This document shows positions 12,470 to 26,667 of a stretch of 64,000 nucleotides of DNA, piece by piece; positions within the stretch are counted from its first letter, which is position 1, and each line of letters starts with the position of its first letter. A program made the position numbers and the translations under genes. The notes below the pieces were generated by a model. That model made no database searches. It was not told the origin of the DNA and saw only the letters and a program-made list of their open reading frames with translations. Source of the DNA: Ascidia mentula (taxonomy: Eukaryota > Chordata > Ascidiacea > Phlebobranchia > Ascidiidae); NCBI GenBank assembly GCA_947561715.1, contig OX387202.1, positions 16,071,001 to 16,135,000 on the forward strand, given 5' to 3'.

Positions 12470-15400
12470 TCGTTTTGACTTTCGTTTTGAAAAACGAAAT
12501 TTCGTTTCGTATGACACTTTTTCGTTTCGAAACGATATACAAAAACGAAATTTTGGGTAAAAACATAATGCCAAAAAACAAAAAAAAATTGTAATTTAAT
12601 GGGCACTTGATGATGCCCTTGAGCGAAACATGTCGGTTTGGAGGAAATTTTGTATCAAAACACACTTGCATTTTAAAATCAAAATTTTGTTTTTTTTTCG
12701 TTTCGAATAACGTTTGCGAAACGAAATTTCGTTTTCGTGTTAGGTTTGAAAGCGAAATAGAAGTTGGTTTGGGTTCCCCCAAGAAATTAGTTTAATATTA
12801 CAAAACTTAAATGAAATTGAGACACAATTGCGTGCCATTTCGAAATACTCGAGTTGTTTTACGCGACTGTAAAGTGTAATGATGTTATTTACGTAGAAAA
12901 CAGTTGATTTCAGTGATAACATTATCACCACGCACTAAATAAGCGAAATTTCGCGGGTTTTACATCCAAGTAAAGCAAAATCGTGATTGTTCATCGTGAT
13001 AAAGTGAATCCTGCACTATTTACGCCAAAAGATGATGAAAGATCTTGTTTCACATACGAATCTGACCGTGTGCCGCAAAGGGGAATTGGAAACGAAATTT
13101 TGGTTTTAAAAACAAAATTTCGTTTCGAATAACGTTTGCGAAACGAAATTTCGTTTTCGTGTTAGGTTTGAAAGCGAAATAGAAGTTGGTTTGGGTTCCC
13201 CCAAGAAATTAGTTTAATATTACAAAACTTAAATGAAATTGAGACACAATTGCGTGCCATTTCGAAATACTCGAGTTGTTTTACGCGACTGTAAAGTGTA
13301 ATGATGTTATTTACGTAGAAAACAGTTTATTTCAGTGATAACATTATCACCACGCACTAAATAAGCGAAATTTCGCGGGTTTTACATCCAAGTAAAGCAA
13401 AATCGTGATTGTTCATCGTGATAAAGTGAATCCTGCACTATTTACGCCAAAAGATGACGAAAGATCTTGTTTCACATACGAATCTGACCGTGTGCCGCAA
13501 AGGGGAATTGGAAACGAAATTTTGGTTTTTAAAACAAAAATTCGTTTCGAATAACCTTTGCAAAAGGAAATTTCGTTTTCGTGTTAGGTTTGAAAACGAA
13601 ACAGAAGTTGGTTTGGGTTCCCCCAAGAAATTAGTTAAATATTACAAGCCCACAATGAAATTGCGTCACAATTGTGTGACATTTTCGAATTACTCGAGTT
13701 GTTTTATGCGACTGTAATGTGTAATGATGTTTTTTACGTAGAAAACAGTTTATTTCAGTGATAACATTCTCACCACACACTAAATAAGCGAAACTTCGCG
13801 GGTTTTACATCCAAGTAAAGCAAAATCGTGATTGTTCATCGTGATAAAGTGAATCCTGCACTATTTACGCCAAAAGATGATGAAAGATCTTGTTTCACAT
13901 ACGAATCTGACCGTGTGCCGCAAAGGGGAATTGGAAACGAAATTTTGGTTTTTAAAACAAAATTTCGTTTCGAATAACCTTTGCCAAAGGAAATTTCGTT
14001 TTCGTGTTAGGTTTGAAAACGAAACAGAAGTTGGTTTGGGTTCCCCCAAGAAATTAGTTAAATATTACAAGCCCTCAATGAAATTGCGTCACAATTGTGT
14101 GACATTTTCGAATTACTCGAGTTGTTTTATGCGACTGTAATGTGTAATGATGTTATTTACGTAGAAAACAGTTTATTTCAGTGATAACATTATCACCACG
14201 CACTACATAAGCGAAATTTCGCGGGTTTTACATCTAAGTAAAGAAAATTGTGATTGTTCGTCGTGATAAAGTGAATCCTGCACTATTTACGCCAAAAGAT
14301 GATGAAAGATCTTGTTTCACATACGAATCTGACCGTGTGCCGCAAAGGGGAATTGGAAACGAAATTTTGGTTTTAAAAACAAAATTTCGTTTCGAATAAC
14401 GTTTGCGAAACGAAATTTCGTTTTCGTGTTAGGTTTGAAAGCGAAATAGAAGTTGGTTTGGGTTCCCCCAAGAAATTAGTTTAATATTACAAAACTTAAA
14501 TGAAATTGAGACACAATTGCGTGCCATTTCGAAATACTCGAGTTGTTTTACGCGACTGTAAAGTGTAATGATGTTATTTACGTAGAAAACAGTTTATTTC
14601 AGTGATAACATTATCACCACGCACTAAATAAGCGAAATTTCGCGGGTTTTACATCCAAGTAAAGCAAAATCGTGATTGTTCATCGTGATAAAGTGAATCC
14701 TGCACTATTTACGCCAAAAGATGATGAAAGATCTTGTTTCACATACGAATCTGACCGTGTGCCGCAAAGGGGAATTGGAAACGAAATTTTGGTTTTTAAA
14801 ACAAAAATTCGTTTCGAATAACCTTTGCAAAAGGAAATTTCGTTTTCGTGTTAGGTTTGAAAACGAAACAGAAGTTGGTTTGGGTTCCCCCAAGAAATTA
14901 GTTAAATATTACAAGCCCACAATGAAATTGCGTCACAATTGTGTGACATTTTCGAATTACTCGAGTTGTTTTATGCGACTGTAATGTGTAATGATGTTAT
15001 TTACGTAGAAAACAGTTTATTTCAGTGATAACATTATCACCACGCACTACATAAGCGAAATTTCGCGGGTTTTACATCTAAGTAAAGAAAATTGTGATTG
15101 TTCGTCGTGATAAAGTGAATCCTGCGCTATTTACGCCAAAAGATGGTGAAAGATCTTGTTTCACATACGAATCTGACCGTGTGCCGCAAAGGGGAATTGG
15201 AAACGAAATTTTTGGTTTCGAAAACAAAATTTCGTTTCGAATAACGTTTGCAAAACGAAATTTCGTTTTCGTGTTAGGTTTGAAAACGAAATAGAAGTTG
15301 GTTTGGGTTCCCCCATGAAATTAGTTAAATATTACAAGCCCTCAATTAAATTGCGTCACAATTGTCTGACATTTTCGAAATATTCGAGTTGTTTTATGCG

Positions 15401-18400
15401 ACTGTAATGTGTAATGATGTTATTTACGTAGAAAACAGTTTATTTCAGTGATAACATTATCACCACGCACTACATAAGCGAAATTTCGCGGGTTTTACAT
15501 CTAAGTAAAGCAAAATCGTGATTGATCATCGTGATAAAGTGAATCCTGCACTATTTACGCCAAAAGATGATGAAAGATCTTGTTTCACATACGAATCTGA
15601 CCGTGTGCCGCAAAGGGGAATTGGAAACGAAATTTTGGTTTTTAAAACAAAATTTCGTTTCGAATAACGTTTGCGAAACGAAATTTCGTTTTCGTGTTAG
15701 GTTTGAAAGCGAAATAGAAGTTGGTTTGGGTTCCCCCAAGAAATTAGTTTAATATTACAAAACTTAAATGAAATTGAGACACAATTGCGTGCCATTTCGA
15801 AATACTCGAGTTGTTTTACGCGACTGTAAAGTGTAATGATGTTATTTACGTAGAAAACAGTTTATTTCAGTGATAACATTCTCACCACACACTAAATAAG
15901 CGAAACTTCGCGGGTTTTACATCCAAGTAAAGCAAAATCGTGATTGTTCATCGTGATAAAGTGAATCCTGCACTATTTACGCCAAAAGATGATGAAAGAT
16001 CTTGTTTCACATACGAATCTGACCGTGTGCCGCAAAGGGGAATTGGAAACGAAATTTTGGTTTTAAAAACAAAATTTCGTTTCGAATAACCTTTGCCAAA
16101 GGAAATTTCGTTTTCGTGTTAGGTTTGAAAACGAAACAGAAGTTGGTTTGGGTTCCCCCAAGAAATTAGTTAAATATTACAAGCCCTCAATGAAATTGCG
16201 TCACAATTGTGTGACATTTTCGAATTACTCGAGTTGTTTTATGCGACTGTAATGTGTAATGATGTTATTTACGTAGAAAACAGTTTATTTCAATGATAAC
16301 ATTCTCACCACACACTAAATAAGCGAAACTTCGCGGGTTTTAAATCTAAGTAAAGCAAAATCGTGATTGTTCATCGTGATAAAGTGAATCCTGCACTATT
16401 TACGCCAAAAGATAATGAAAGATCTTGTTTCACATACGAATCTGACCGTGTGCCGCAAAGGGGAATTGGAAACGAAATTTTGGTTTTTAAAACAAAATTT
16501 CGTTTCGAAAAACCTTTGCAAAAGGAAATTTCGTTTTCGTGTTAGGTTTGAAAACGAAACAGAAGTTGGTTTGGGTTCCCCCAAGAAATTAGTTAAATAT
16601 TACAAGCCATCAATGAAATTGCGACACAATTGTGTGACATTTTCGAAATACTCGAGTTGTTTTATGCGACTGCAATGTGTAATGATGTTATTTACGTAGA
16701 AAACAGTTTATTTCAGTGATAACATTATCACCACGCACTACATAAGCGAAATTTCGCGGGTTTTACATCTAAGTAAAGAAAATTGTGATTGTTCGTCGTG
16801 ATAAAGTGAATCCTGCACTATTTACGCCAAAAGATGATGAAAGATCTTGTTTCACATACGAATCTGACCGTGTGCCGCAAAGGGGAATTGGAAACGAAAT
16901 TTTTGGTTTCGAAAACAAAATTTCGTTTCGAATAACGTTTGCAAAACGAAATTTCGTTTTCGTGTTAGGTTTGAAAACGAAATAGAAGTTGGTTTGGGTT
17001 CCCCCATGAAATTAGTTAAATATTACAAGCCCTCAATTAAATTGCGTCACAATTGTGTGACATTTTCGAAATATTCGAGTTGTTTTATGCGACTGTAATG
17101 TGTAATGATGTTATTTACGTAGAAAACAGTTTATTTCAGTGATAACATTATCACCACGCACTACATAAGCGAAATTTCGCGGGTTTTACATCTAAGTAAA
17201 GCAAAATCGTGATTGATCATCGTGATAAAGTGAATCCTGCACTATTTACGCCAAAAGATGATGAAAGATCTTGTTTCACATACGAATCTGACCGTGTGCC
17301 GCAAAGGGGAATTGGAAACGAAATTTTGGTTTTAAAAACAAAATTTCGTTTCGAAAAACCTTTGCAAAAGGAAATTTCGTTTTCGTGTTAGGTTTGAAAT
17401 CGAAACAGAAGTTGGTTTGGGTTCCCCGAAGAAATTAGTTAAATATTACAAGCCCTCAATGAAATTGCGTCACAATTGTGTGACATTTTCGAAATACTCG
17501 AGTTGTTTTACGCGACTGTAAAGTGTAATGATGTTATTTACGTAGAAAACAGTTTATTTCAATGATAACATTCTCACCACAAACTAAATATGCGAAACTT
17601 CGCGGGTTTTACATCTAAGTAAAGCAAAATCGTGATTGTTCATCGTGATAAAGTGAATCCTGCATTATTTACGCCAAAAGATGATGAAAGATCTTGTTTC
17701 ACATACGAATCTGACCGTGTGCCGCAAAGGGGAATTGGAAACGAAATTTTGGTTTTTAAAACAAAATTTCGTTTCGAAAAACCTTTGCAAAAGGAAATTT
17801 CGTTTTCGTGTTAGGTTTGAAAACGAAACAGAAGTTGGTTTGGGTTCCCCCGAAGAAATTAGTTAAATATTACAAGCCATCAATGAAATTGCGACACAAT
17901 TGTGTGACATTTTCGAAATACTCGAGTTGTTTTATGCGACTGTAATGTGTAATGATGTTATTTACGTAGAAAACAGTTTATTTCAGTGATAACATTATCA
18001 CCACGCACTACATAAGCGAAATTTCGCGGGTTTTACATCTAAGTAAAGCAAAATCGTGATTGATCATCGTGATAAAGTGAATCCTGCACTATTTACGCCA
18101 AAAGATGATGAAAGATCTTGTTTCACATACGAATCTGACCGTGTGCCGCAAAGGGGAATTGGAAACGAAATTTTGGTTTTAAAAACAAAATTTCGTTTCG
18201 AAAAACCTTTGCAAAAGGAAATTTCGTTTTCGTGTTAGGTTTGAAATCGAAACAGAAGTTGGTTTGGGTTCCCCGAAGAAATTAGTTAAATATTACAAGC
18301 CCTCAATGAAATTGCGTCACAATTGTGTGACATTTTCGAAATACTCGAGTTGTTTTACGCGACTGTAAAGTGTAATGATGTTATTTACGTAGAAAACAGT

Positions 18401-21400
18401 TTATTTCAATGATAACATTCTCACCACAAACTAAATATGCGAAACTTCGCGGGTTTTACATCTAAGTAAAGCAAAATCGTGATTGTTCATCGTGATAAAG
18501 TGAATCCTGCACTATTTACGCCAAAAGATGATGAAAGATCTTGTTTCACATACGAATCTGACCGTGTGCCGCAAAGGGGAATTGGAAACGAAATTTTGGT
18601 TTTTAAAGCAAAATTTCGTTTCGAAAAACCTTTGCAAAAGGAAATTTCGTTTTCGTGTTAGGTTTGAAAACGAAACAGAAGTTGGTTTGGGTTCCCCCAA
18701 GAAATTAGTTAAATATTACAAGCCATCAATGAAATTGCGACACAATTGTGTGACATTTTCGAAATACTCGAGTTGTTTTACGCGACTGTAAAGTGTAATG
18801 ATGTTATTTACGTAGAAAACAGTTTATTTCAATGATAACATTCTCACCACACACTAAATATGCGAAACTTCGCGGGTTTTACATCTAAGTAAAGCAAAAT
18901 CGTGATTGTTCATCGTGATAAAGTGAATCCTGCACTATTTACGCCAAAAGATGATGAAAGATCTTGTTTCACATACGAATCTGACCGTGTGCCGCAAAGG
19001 GGAATTGGAAACGAAATTTTGGTTTTTAAAACAAAATTTCGTTTCGAAAAACCTTTGCAAAAGGAAATTTCGTTTTCGTGTTAGGTTTGAAAACGAAACA
19101 GAAGTTGGTTTGGGTTCCCCCGAAGAAATTAGTTAAATATTACAAGCCATCAATGAAATTGCGACACAATTGTGTGACATTTTCGAAATACTCGAGTTGT
19201 TTTATGCGACTGTAATGTGTAATGATGTTATTTACGTAGAAAACAGTTTATTTCAGTGATAACATTATCACCACGCACTACATAAGCGAAATTTCGCGGG
19301 TTTTACATCTAAGTAAAGCAAAATCGTGATTGATCATCGTGATAAAGTGAATCCTGCACTATTTACGCCAAAAGATGATGAAAGATCTTGTTTCACATAC
19401 GAATCTGACCGTGTGCCGCAAAGGGGAATTGGAAACGAAATTTTGGTTTTAAAAACAAAATTTCGTTTCGAAAAACCTTTGCAAAAGGAAATTTCGTTTT
19501 CGTGTTAGGTTTGAAATCGAAACAGAAGTTGGTTTGGGTTCCCCGAAGAAATTAGTTAAATATTACAAGCCCTCAATGAAATTGCGTCACAATTGTGTGA
19601 CATTTTCGAAATACTCGAGTTGTTTTACGCGACTGTAAAGTGTAATGATGTTATTTACGTAGAAAACAGTTTATTTCAATGATAACATTCTCACCACAAA
19701 CTAAATATGCGAAACTTCGCGGGTTTTACATCTAAGTAAAGCAAAATCGTGATTGTTCATCGTGATAAAGTGAATCCTGCATTATTTACGCCAAAAGATG
19801 ATGAAAGATCTTGTTTCACATACGAATCTGACCGTGTGCCGCAAAGGGGAATTGGAAACGAAATTTTGGTTTTTAAAACAAAATTTCGTTTCGAAAAACC
19901 TTTGCAAAAGGAAATTTCGTTTTCGTGTTAGGTTTGAAAACGAAACAGAAGTTGGTTTGGGTTCCCCCGAAGAAATTAGTTAAATATTACAAGCCATCAA
20001 TGAAATTGCGACACAATTGTGTGACATTTTCGAAATACTCGAGTTGTTTTATGCGACTGTAATGTGTAATGATGTTATTTACGTAGAAAACAGTTTATTT
20101 CAGTGATAACATTATCACCACGCACTACATAAGCGAAATTTCGCGGGTTTTACATCTAAGTAAAGCAAAATCGTGATTGATCATCGTGATAAAGTGAATC
20201 CTGCACTATTTACGCCAAAAGATGATGAAAGATCTTGTTTCACATACGAATCTGACCGTGTGCCGCAAAGGGGAATTGGAAACGAAATTTTGGTTTTAAA
20301 AACAAAATTTCGTTTCGAAAAACCTTTGCAAAAGGAAATTTCGTTTTCGTGTTAGGTTTGAAATCGAAACAGAAGTTGGTTTGGGTTCCCCGAAGAAATT
20401 AGTTAAATATTACAAGCCCTCAATGAAATTGCGTCACAATTGTGTGACATTTTCGAAATACTCGAGTTGTTTTACGCGACTGTAAAGTGTAATGATGTTA
20501 TTTACGTAGAAAACAGTTTATTTCAATGATAACATTCTCACCACAAACTAAATATGCGAAACTTCGCGGGTTTTACATCTAAGTAAAGCAAAATCGTGAT
20601 TGTTCATCGTGATAAAGTGAATCCTGCACTATTTACGCCAAAAGATGATGAAAGATCTTGTTTCACATACGAATCTGACCGTGTGCCGCAAAGGGGAATT
20701 GGAAACGAAATTTTGGTTTTAAAAACAAAATTTCGTTTCGAAAAACCTTTGCAAAAGGAAATTTCGTTTTCGTGTTAGGTTTGAAATCGAAACAGAAGTT
20801 GGTTTGGGTTCCCCGAAGAAATTAGTTAAATATTACAAGCCCTCAATGAAATTGCGTCACAATTGTGTGACATTTTCGAAATACTCGAGTTGTTTTACGC
20901 GACTGTAAAGTGTAATGATGTTATTTACGTAGAAAACAGTTTATTTCAATGATAACATTCTCACCACAAACTAAATATGCGAAACTTCGCGGGTTTTACA
21001 TCTAAGTAAAGCAAAATCGTGATTGTTCATCGTGATAAAGTGAATCCTGCATTATTTACGCCAAAAGATGATGAAAGATCTTGTTTCACATACGAATCTG
21101 ACCGTGTGCCGCAAAGGGGAATTGGAAACGAAATTTTGGTTTTTAAAACAAAATTTCGTTTCGAAAAACCTTTGCAAAAGGAAATTTCGTTTTCGTGTTA
21201 GGTTTGAAAACGAAACAGAAGTTGGTTTGGGTTCCCCCGAAGAAATTAGTTAAATATTACAAGCCATCAATGAAATTGCGACACAATTGTGTGACATTTT
21301 CGAAATACTCGAGTTGTTTTATGCGACTGTAATGTGTAATGATGTTATTTACGTAGAAAACAGTTTATTTCAGTGATAACATTATCACCACGCACTACAT

Positions 21401-23544
21401 AAGCGAAATTTCGCGGGTTTTACATCTAAGTAAAGCAAAATCGTGATTGATCATCGTGATAAAGTGAATCCTGCACTATTTACGCCAAAAGATGATGAAA
21501 GATCTTGTTTCACATACGAATCTGACCGTGTGCCGCAAAGGGGAATTGGAAACGAAATTTTGGTTTTAAAAACAAAATTTCGTTTCGAAAAACCTTTGCA
21601 AAAGGAAATTTCGTTTTCGTGTTAGGTTTGAAATCGAAACAGAAGTTGGTTTGGGTTCCCCGAAGAAATTAGTTAAATATTACAAGCCCTCAATGAAATT
21701 GCGTCACAATTGTGTGACATTTTCGAAATACTCGAGTTGTTTTACGCGACTGTAAAGTGTAATGATGTTATTTACGTAGAAAACAGTTTATTTCAATGAT
21801 AACATTCTCACCACAAACTAAATATGCGAAACTTCGCGGGTTTTACATCTAAGTAAAGCAAAATCGTGATTGTTCATCGTGATAAAGTGAATCCTGCACT
21901 ATTTACGCCAAAAGATGATGAAAGATCTTGTTTCACATACGAATCTGACCGTGTGCCGCAAAGGGGAATTGGAAACGAAATTTTGGTTTTTAAAGCAAAA
22001 TTTCGTTTCGAAAAACCTTTGCAAAAGGAAATTTCGTTTTCGTGTTAGGTTTGAAAACGAAACAGAAGTTGGTTTGGGTTCCCCCAAGAAATTAGTTAAA
22101 TATTACAAGCCATCAATGAAATTGCGACACAATTGTGTAACATTTTCGAAATACTCGAGTTGTTTTACGCGACTGTAAAGTGTAATGATGTTATTTACGT
22201 AGAAAACAGTTTATTTCAATGATAACATTCTCACCACACACTAAATATGCGAAACTTCGCGGGTTTTACATCTAAGTAAAGCAAAATCGTGATTGTTCAT
22301 CGTGATAAAGTGAATCCTGCACTATTTACGCCAAAAGATGATGAAAGATCTTGTTTCACATACGAATCTGACCGTGTGCCGCAAAGGGGAATTGGAAACG
22401 AAATTTTGGTTTTTAAAACAAAATTTCGTTTCGAAAAACCTTTGCAAAAGGAAATTTCGTTTTCGTGTTAGGTTTGAAAACGAAACAGAAGTTGGTTTGG
22501 GTTCCCCCGAAGAAATTAGTTAAATATTACAAGCCATCAATGAAATTGCGACACAATTGTGTGACATTTTCGAAATACTCGAGTTGTTTTATGCGACTGT
22601 AATGTGTAATGATGTTATTTACGTAGAAAACAGTTTATTTCAGTGATAACATTATCACCACGCACTACATAAGCGAAATTTCGCGGGTTTTACATCTAAG
22701 TAAAGCAAAATCGTGATTGATCATCGTGATAAAGTGAATCCTGCACTATTTACGCCAAAAGATGATGAAAGATCTTGTTTCACATACGAATCTGACCGTG
22801 TGCCGCAAAGGGGAATTGGAAACGAAATTTTGGTTTTAAAAACAAAATTTCGTTTCGAAAAACCTTTGCAAAAGGAAATTTCGTTTTCGTGTTAGGTTTG
22901 AAATCGAAACAGAAGTTGGTTTGGGTTCCCCGAAGAAATTAGTTAAATATTACAAGCCCTCAATGAAATTGCGTCACAATTGTGTGACATTTTCGAAATA
23001 CTCGAGTTGTTTTACGCGACTGTAAAGTGTAATGATGTTATTTACGTAGAAAACAGTTTATTTCAATGATAACATTCTCACCACAAACTAAATATGCGAA
23101 ACTTCGCGGGTTTTACATCTAAGTAAAGCAAAATCGTGATTGTTCATCGTGATAAAGTGAATCCTGCATTATTTACGCCAAAAGATGATGAAAGATCTTG
23201 TTTCACATACGAATCTGACCGTGTGCCGCAAAGGGGAATTGGAAACGAAATTTTGGTTTTTAAAACAAAATTTCGTTTCGAAAAACCTTTGCAAAAGGAA
23301 ATTTCGTTTTCGTGTTAGGTTTGAAAACGAAACAGAAGTTGGTTTGGGTTCCCCCGAAGAAATTAGTTAAATATTACAAGCCATCAATGAAATTGCGACA
23401 CAATTGTGTGACATTTTCGAAATACTCGAGTTGTTTTATGCGACTGTAATGTGTAATGATGTTATTTACGTAGAAAACAGTTTATTTCAGTGATAACATT
23501 ATCACCACGCACTAAATATGCGAAACTTCGCGGGTTTTACATCT
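12470..23544. repeat. 423-bp satellite array with higher-order structure
   Basis: About 26 head-to-tail units of 422-424 bp; the landmark agaagttggtttgggttcc recurs about every 423 bp from 12760 to 23337. Units contain short perfect palindromes such as GCGAAATTTCGC and CACAATTGTG and many AAACGAAATTTCGTTT-type motifs. The left third (to about 17 kb) is more diverged between neighbours. From 17.6 kb rightward unit types recur in the order B A C B A B A A', and copies 3387 bp apart (17632 and 21019) are almost identical, so an eight-unit block has been duplicated. Short open frames on both strands repeat with the unit and start mid-unit; I treat them as non-coding. The array ends abruptly at the junction acatct/gggctt. 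Confidence 0.95.
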
Positions 23545-26290
23545 GGGCTTTTTTCTCTTAAGTTTTAGATGCCCAGCTGCGACTCGACCTACATTGCAAG
23601 TTATTTTTGCGTTGCCCCACTGTGTTGGAAATTAACTAGTGCGTCGTGACAGTGTTGGTGATGGTTTTACAAGGCTGTTAGCCACTGTTTCAATTTACAA
23701 AAACGTCATGCAATATTGAACATGTTTTGTGAACAAAAGAAAAAAAACAATAAAAGCCTGTTTCGAACAGTTCCAAAATGTTCCGCACGTAGATCTCATT
23801 TGAATTCCCGTTTGAAAAATGCATGCAAACCAAATTTAGTTTTGATTTAACAACGAAATGCAAGTTGGTTTGGGTTCCGCCAATAAATTACTAAAATATC
23901 ACACCACTTATGTTTATCAATAAAATTGTTACATAATTACGTCATAGATTTACAATAATAACAATCCACGAACTGCATGTTGCTATTCGAAAGTTTAAAG
24001 TTGTTATTTGTGTGAAAAGCAGTTTATTTTAATGTCAAGTTTACGCTAATTATGCGTAAATTGAATATTTACTTTGAAGTAAAGTAAAATTGTAATTGTT
24101 TTTATAATATTTAACAGAACAACGAACACTAAGGCGTGTTTCGAAACAATTCCAAAATGGATCGCACGAACATCAGTTATTTACAAGTAATCATGTTTCC
24201 CAACAACCAGGGCGTTGGAAACGCAAATTTTGGTTTCGAATTATAATTTCTTTTCGAATAACGTTTGCAATTTTCTCAGCCGACGATAAATCTGCGTAAA
24301 TTTAATGTTTACTTTGAAGTAAAGCAAAGTGGTGATTGTTTTCATTACAAGTAATCGGGCGTCCCTTCAACCGTGCAGGCAGTGTTGCCAGGTAAAATTT
24401 TCTAAAACCGCCCAACGCCTTGCCAAAACTAGCCCAAAAACCGTCCAAACAAGAAATTTCTGAAACAAGCCCAAAACCAGCCCAATTTTACTCTGACTTA
24501 GCTTGAAATCGACAACTGTTAGTGAATTGTCGCACTCAGTAGCTTTAACCTACCGCGGTTACGTTTTTTCACATTTGGTTCTGACCATGGCGCTACCTAT
24601 TACGTTTTCTTTAATTGCAAGGAGCATTAATACATAGCAAAAACATTGCAATATTTGATGAATTTGGGTCATAATATAACTAAAACTAACAACTTTAAAA
24701 AACGCAATCAATTAAAACATGTATTTTTACAACTACAAAATCTCGTACATCTGTATTCCGTAGTTTCGTCATACGCGTGTGTAAAGCGATCAAACGTGGA
24801 AGCTGCAAGCATTATGGCAAAAAAATTTACCCACTACGAAAGACCTCTTGACTGCATTGTTTTCTCAAGCAATCCTTAGTTCATTGGTTACTATATTTTT
24901 TAAATTTGTTTGCAAAAATAAAATTTTCTCAGCACCATTGCTGCTTTGCAAAAACGACTCCAGTTGCATGGTTCAAGTTTCTGTCGCACCCACCCACTGC
25001 GTGTTTCTCTGAACGCATTATTACTCTCTGCGCCGTACGATTGTTTCGTTTGTCGGGAAATGAACGCATTGGTTTACTCTTGGTATGAGACATTAGTGCC
25101 AGAATGCGTGATTATAGGGGTTGAAAATGTCATTGGCGAACCCGCCCAATAAACCGCAACCCGCAACTCGTAAAAATAACCCGCAACTCGATGTTGAAAA
25201 CCAGGCCAATTGGGCGGGAATACCGCCACCCTGGCAACCCTGCGTGCAGGTTTCGATCGTTTATGCAGTTTATTAGGCGTCTGGTTGTCCCTGGGCTTTT
25301 TTCTCTTAAGTTTTAGATGCCCAGCTGCGACTCGACCTACATTGCAAGTTATTTTTGCGTTGCCCCACTGTGTTGGAAATTAACTAGTGCGTCGTGACAG
25401 TGTTGGTGATGGTTTTACAAGGCTGTTAGCCACTGTTTCAATTTACAAAAACGTCATGCAATATTGAACATGTTTTGTGAACAAAAGAAAAAAAACAATA
25501 AAAGCCTGTTTCGAACAGTTCCAAAATGTTCCGCACGTAGATCTCATTTGAATTCCCGTTTGAAAAATGCATGCAAACCAAATTTAGTTTTGATTTAACA
25601 ACGAAATGCAAGTTGGTTTGGGTTCCGCCAATAAATTACTAAAATATCACACCACTTATGTTTATCAATAAAATTGTTACATAATTACGTCATAGATTTA
25701 CAATAATAACAATCCACGAACTGCATGTTGCTATTCGAAAGTTTAAAGTTGTTATTTGTGTGAAAAGCAGTTTATTTTAATGTCAAGTTTACGCTAATTA
25801 TGCGTAAATTGAATATTTACTTTGAAGTAAAGTAAAATTGTAATTGTTTTTATAATATTTAACAGAACAACGAACACTAAGGCGTGTTTCGAAACAATTC
25901 CAAAATGGATCGCACGAACATCAGTTATTTACAAGTAATCATGTTTCCCAACAACCAGGGCGTTGGAAACGCAAATTTTGGTTTCGAATTATAATTTCTT
26001 TTCGAATAACGTTTGCAATTTTCTCAGCCGACGATAAATCTGCGTAAATTTAATGTTTACTTTGAAGTAAAGCAAAGTTGTGATTGTTTTCATTACAAGT
26101 AAACAGGCGTCCCTTCAACCGTGCAGGTTTCGATCGTTTATGCAGTTTATTAGGCGTCTGGTTGTCCCTGGGCTTAGATGCCCAGCTGCGACTCGACCTA
26201 CATTGCAAGTTGTTTTTGCGTTGCCCCACTGTGTTGGAATTTAACTAGTGCGTCGTAACAGTGTTGGTGTTAGTTATTTAAAGCTGTTAG
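23545..26290. repeat. 877-bp tandem units related to the 423-bp satellite
   Basis: Unit 1 is 23545-25292, interrupted by an 863-bp transposon plus 8-bp duplication. Unit 2 is 25293-26169. A partial, more diverged unit 3 starts at 26170 (gggcttagatgcccagctg). Units 1 and 2 are nearly identical. Each contains two diverged stretches of satellite-like sequence, for example caagttggtttgggttccgcc and tttactttgaagtaaagcaaa, in the same order as in the satellite. The satellite and this unit therefore share ancestry, and the unit may be the parent sequence from which the array was amplified. Confidence 0.85.
24380..25242. mobile_element. Non-autonomous hAT-like DNA transposon with preserved empty site
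   Basis: The element starts CAGTGTTGCCAGG and ends CCTGGCAACCCTG, giving 13-bp terminal inverted repeats with one mismatch. It is flanked by perfect 8-bp direct repeats CGTGCAGG (24372-24379 and 25243-25250). The neighbouring 877-bp unit carries the single uninterrupted CGTGCAGG at 26120-26127, the empty site. Eight-bp duplications and CAG ends point to the hAT superfamily. Internal frames up to 77 codons show no transposase similarity I can recognise. Confidence 0.85.
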
Positions 26291-26667
26291 CTGTTTAAAA
26301 AAATGAAAATTTTTTGTATAAAACGCATAAGAACGAAAGCTGAAGCGCATTTCGAAACCGCACCAAAGATCAGTGTTAGTCAAGCAAATAAGCCGTACCA
26401 GAAAAAGAATAATTCAGCGCCGCGGCAGTAGTGCAATTGTTATTATTTCTGGGTAGATTGAGCCCTGATGATATTTGAATGAAAAATCTTTTAACAGTTT
26501 ATTTTATTTTTTTTTTTTTTAAATTGACGCTTTATTCTGTAACCAATAGTTATTCACTCAAATGAAAGAAGGTTTTATGTCAAATTATTTTCGGCTACAT
26601 TGATTTCAAAGTCTTTGTTCGGCACAGTTTTTCTTTGTCAAAGTTACGTGGTTCAGCGGAGGGCGAA

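Noticed and set aside
12310..23370. Dozens of 60-105 codon open frames on both strands (proteins starting MGEPKPTS, MMKDLVSH, MIVHRDKV)
   Set aside because: They recur with the 423-bp satellite unit in overlapping frames on both strands and change length with single-base unit differences; this is repeat-phase openness, not coding.
23545..26169. Pair of long terminal repeats around an internal region (LTR retrotransposon)
   Set aside because: The internal 863 bp has its own inverted ends and an 8-bp target duplication, and the second 877-bp unit holds the empty site, so the direct repeats are tandem units and not LTRs.
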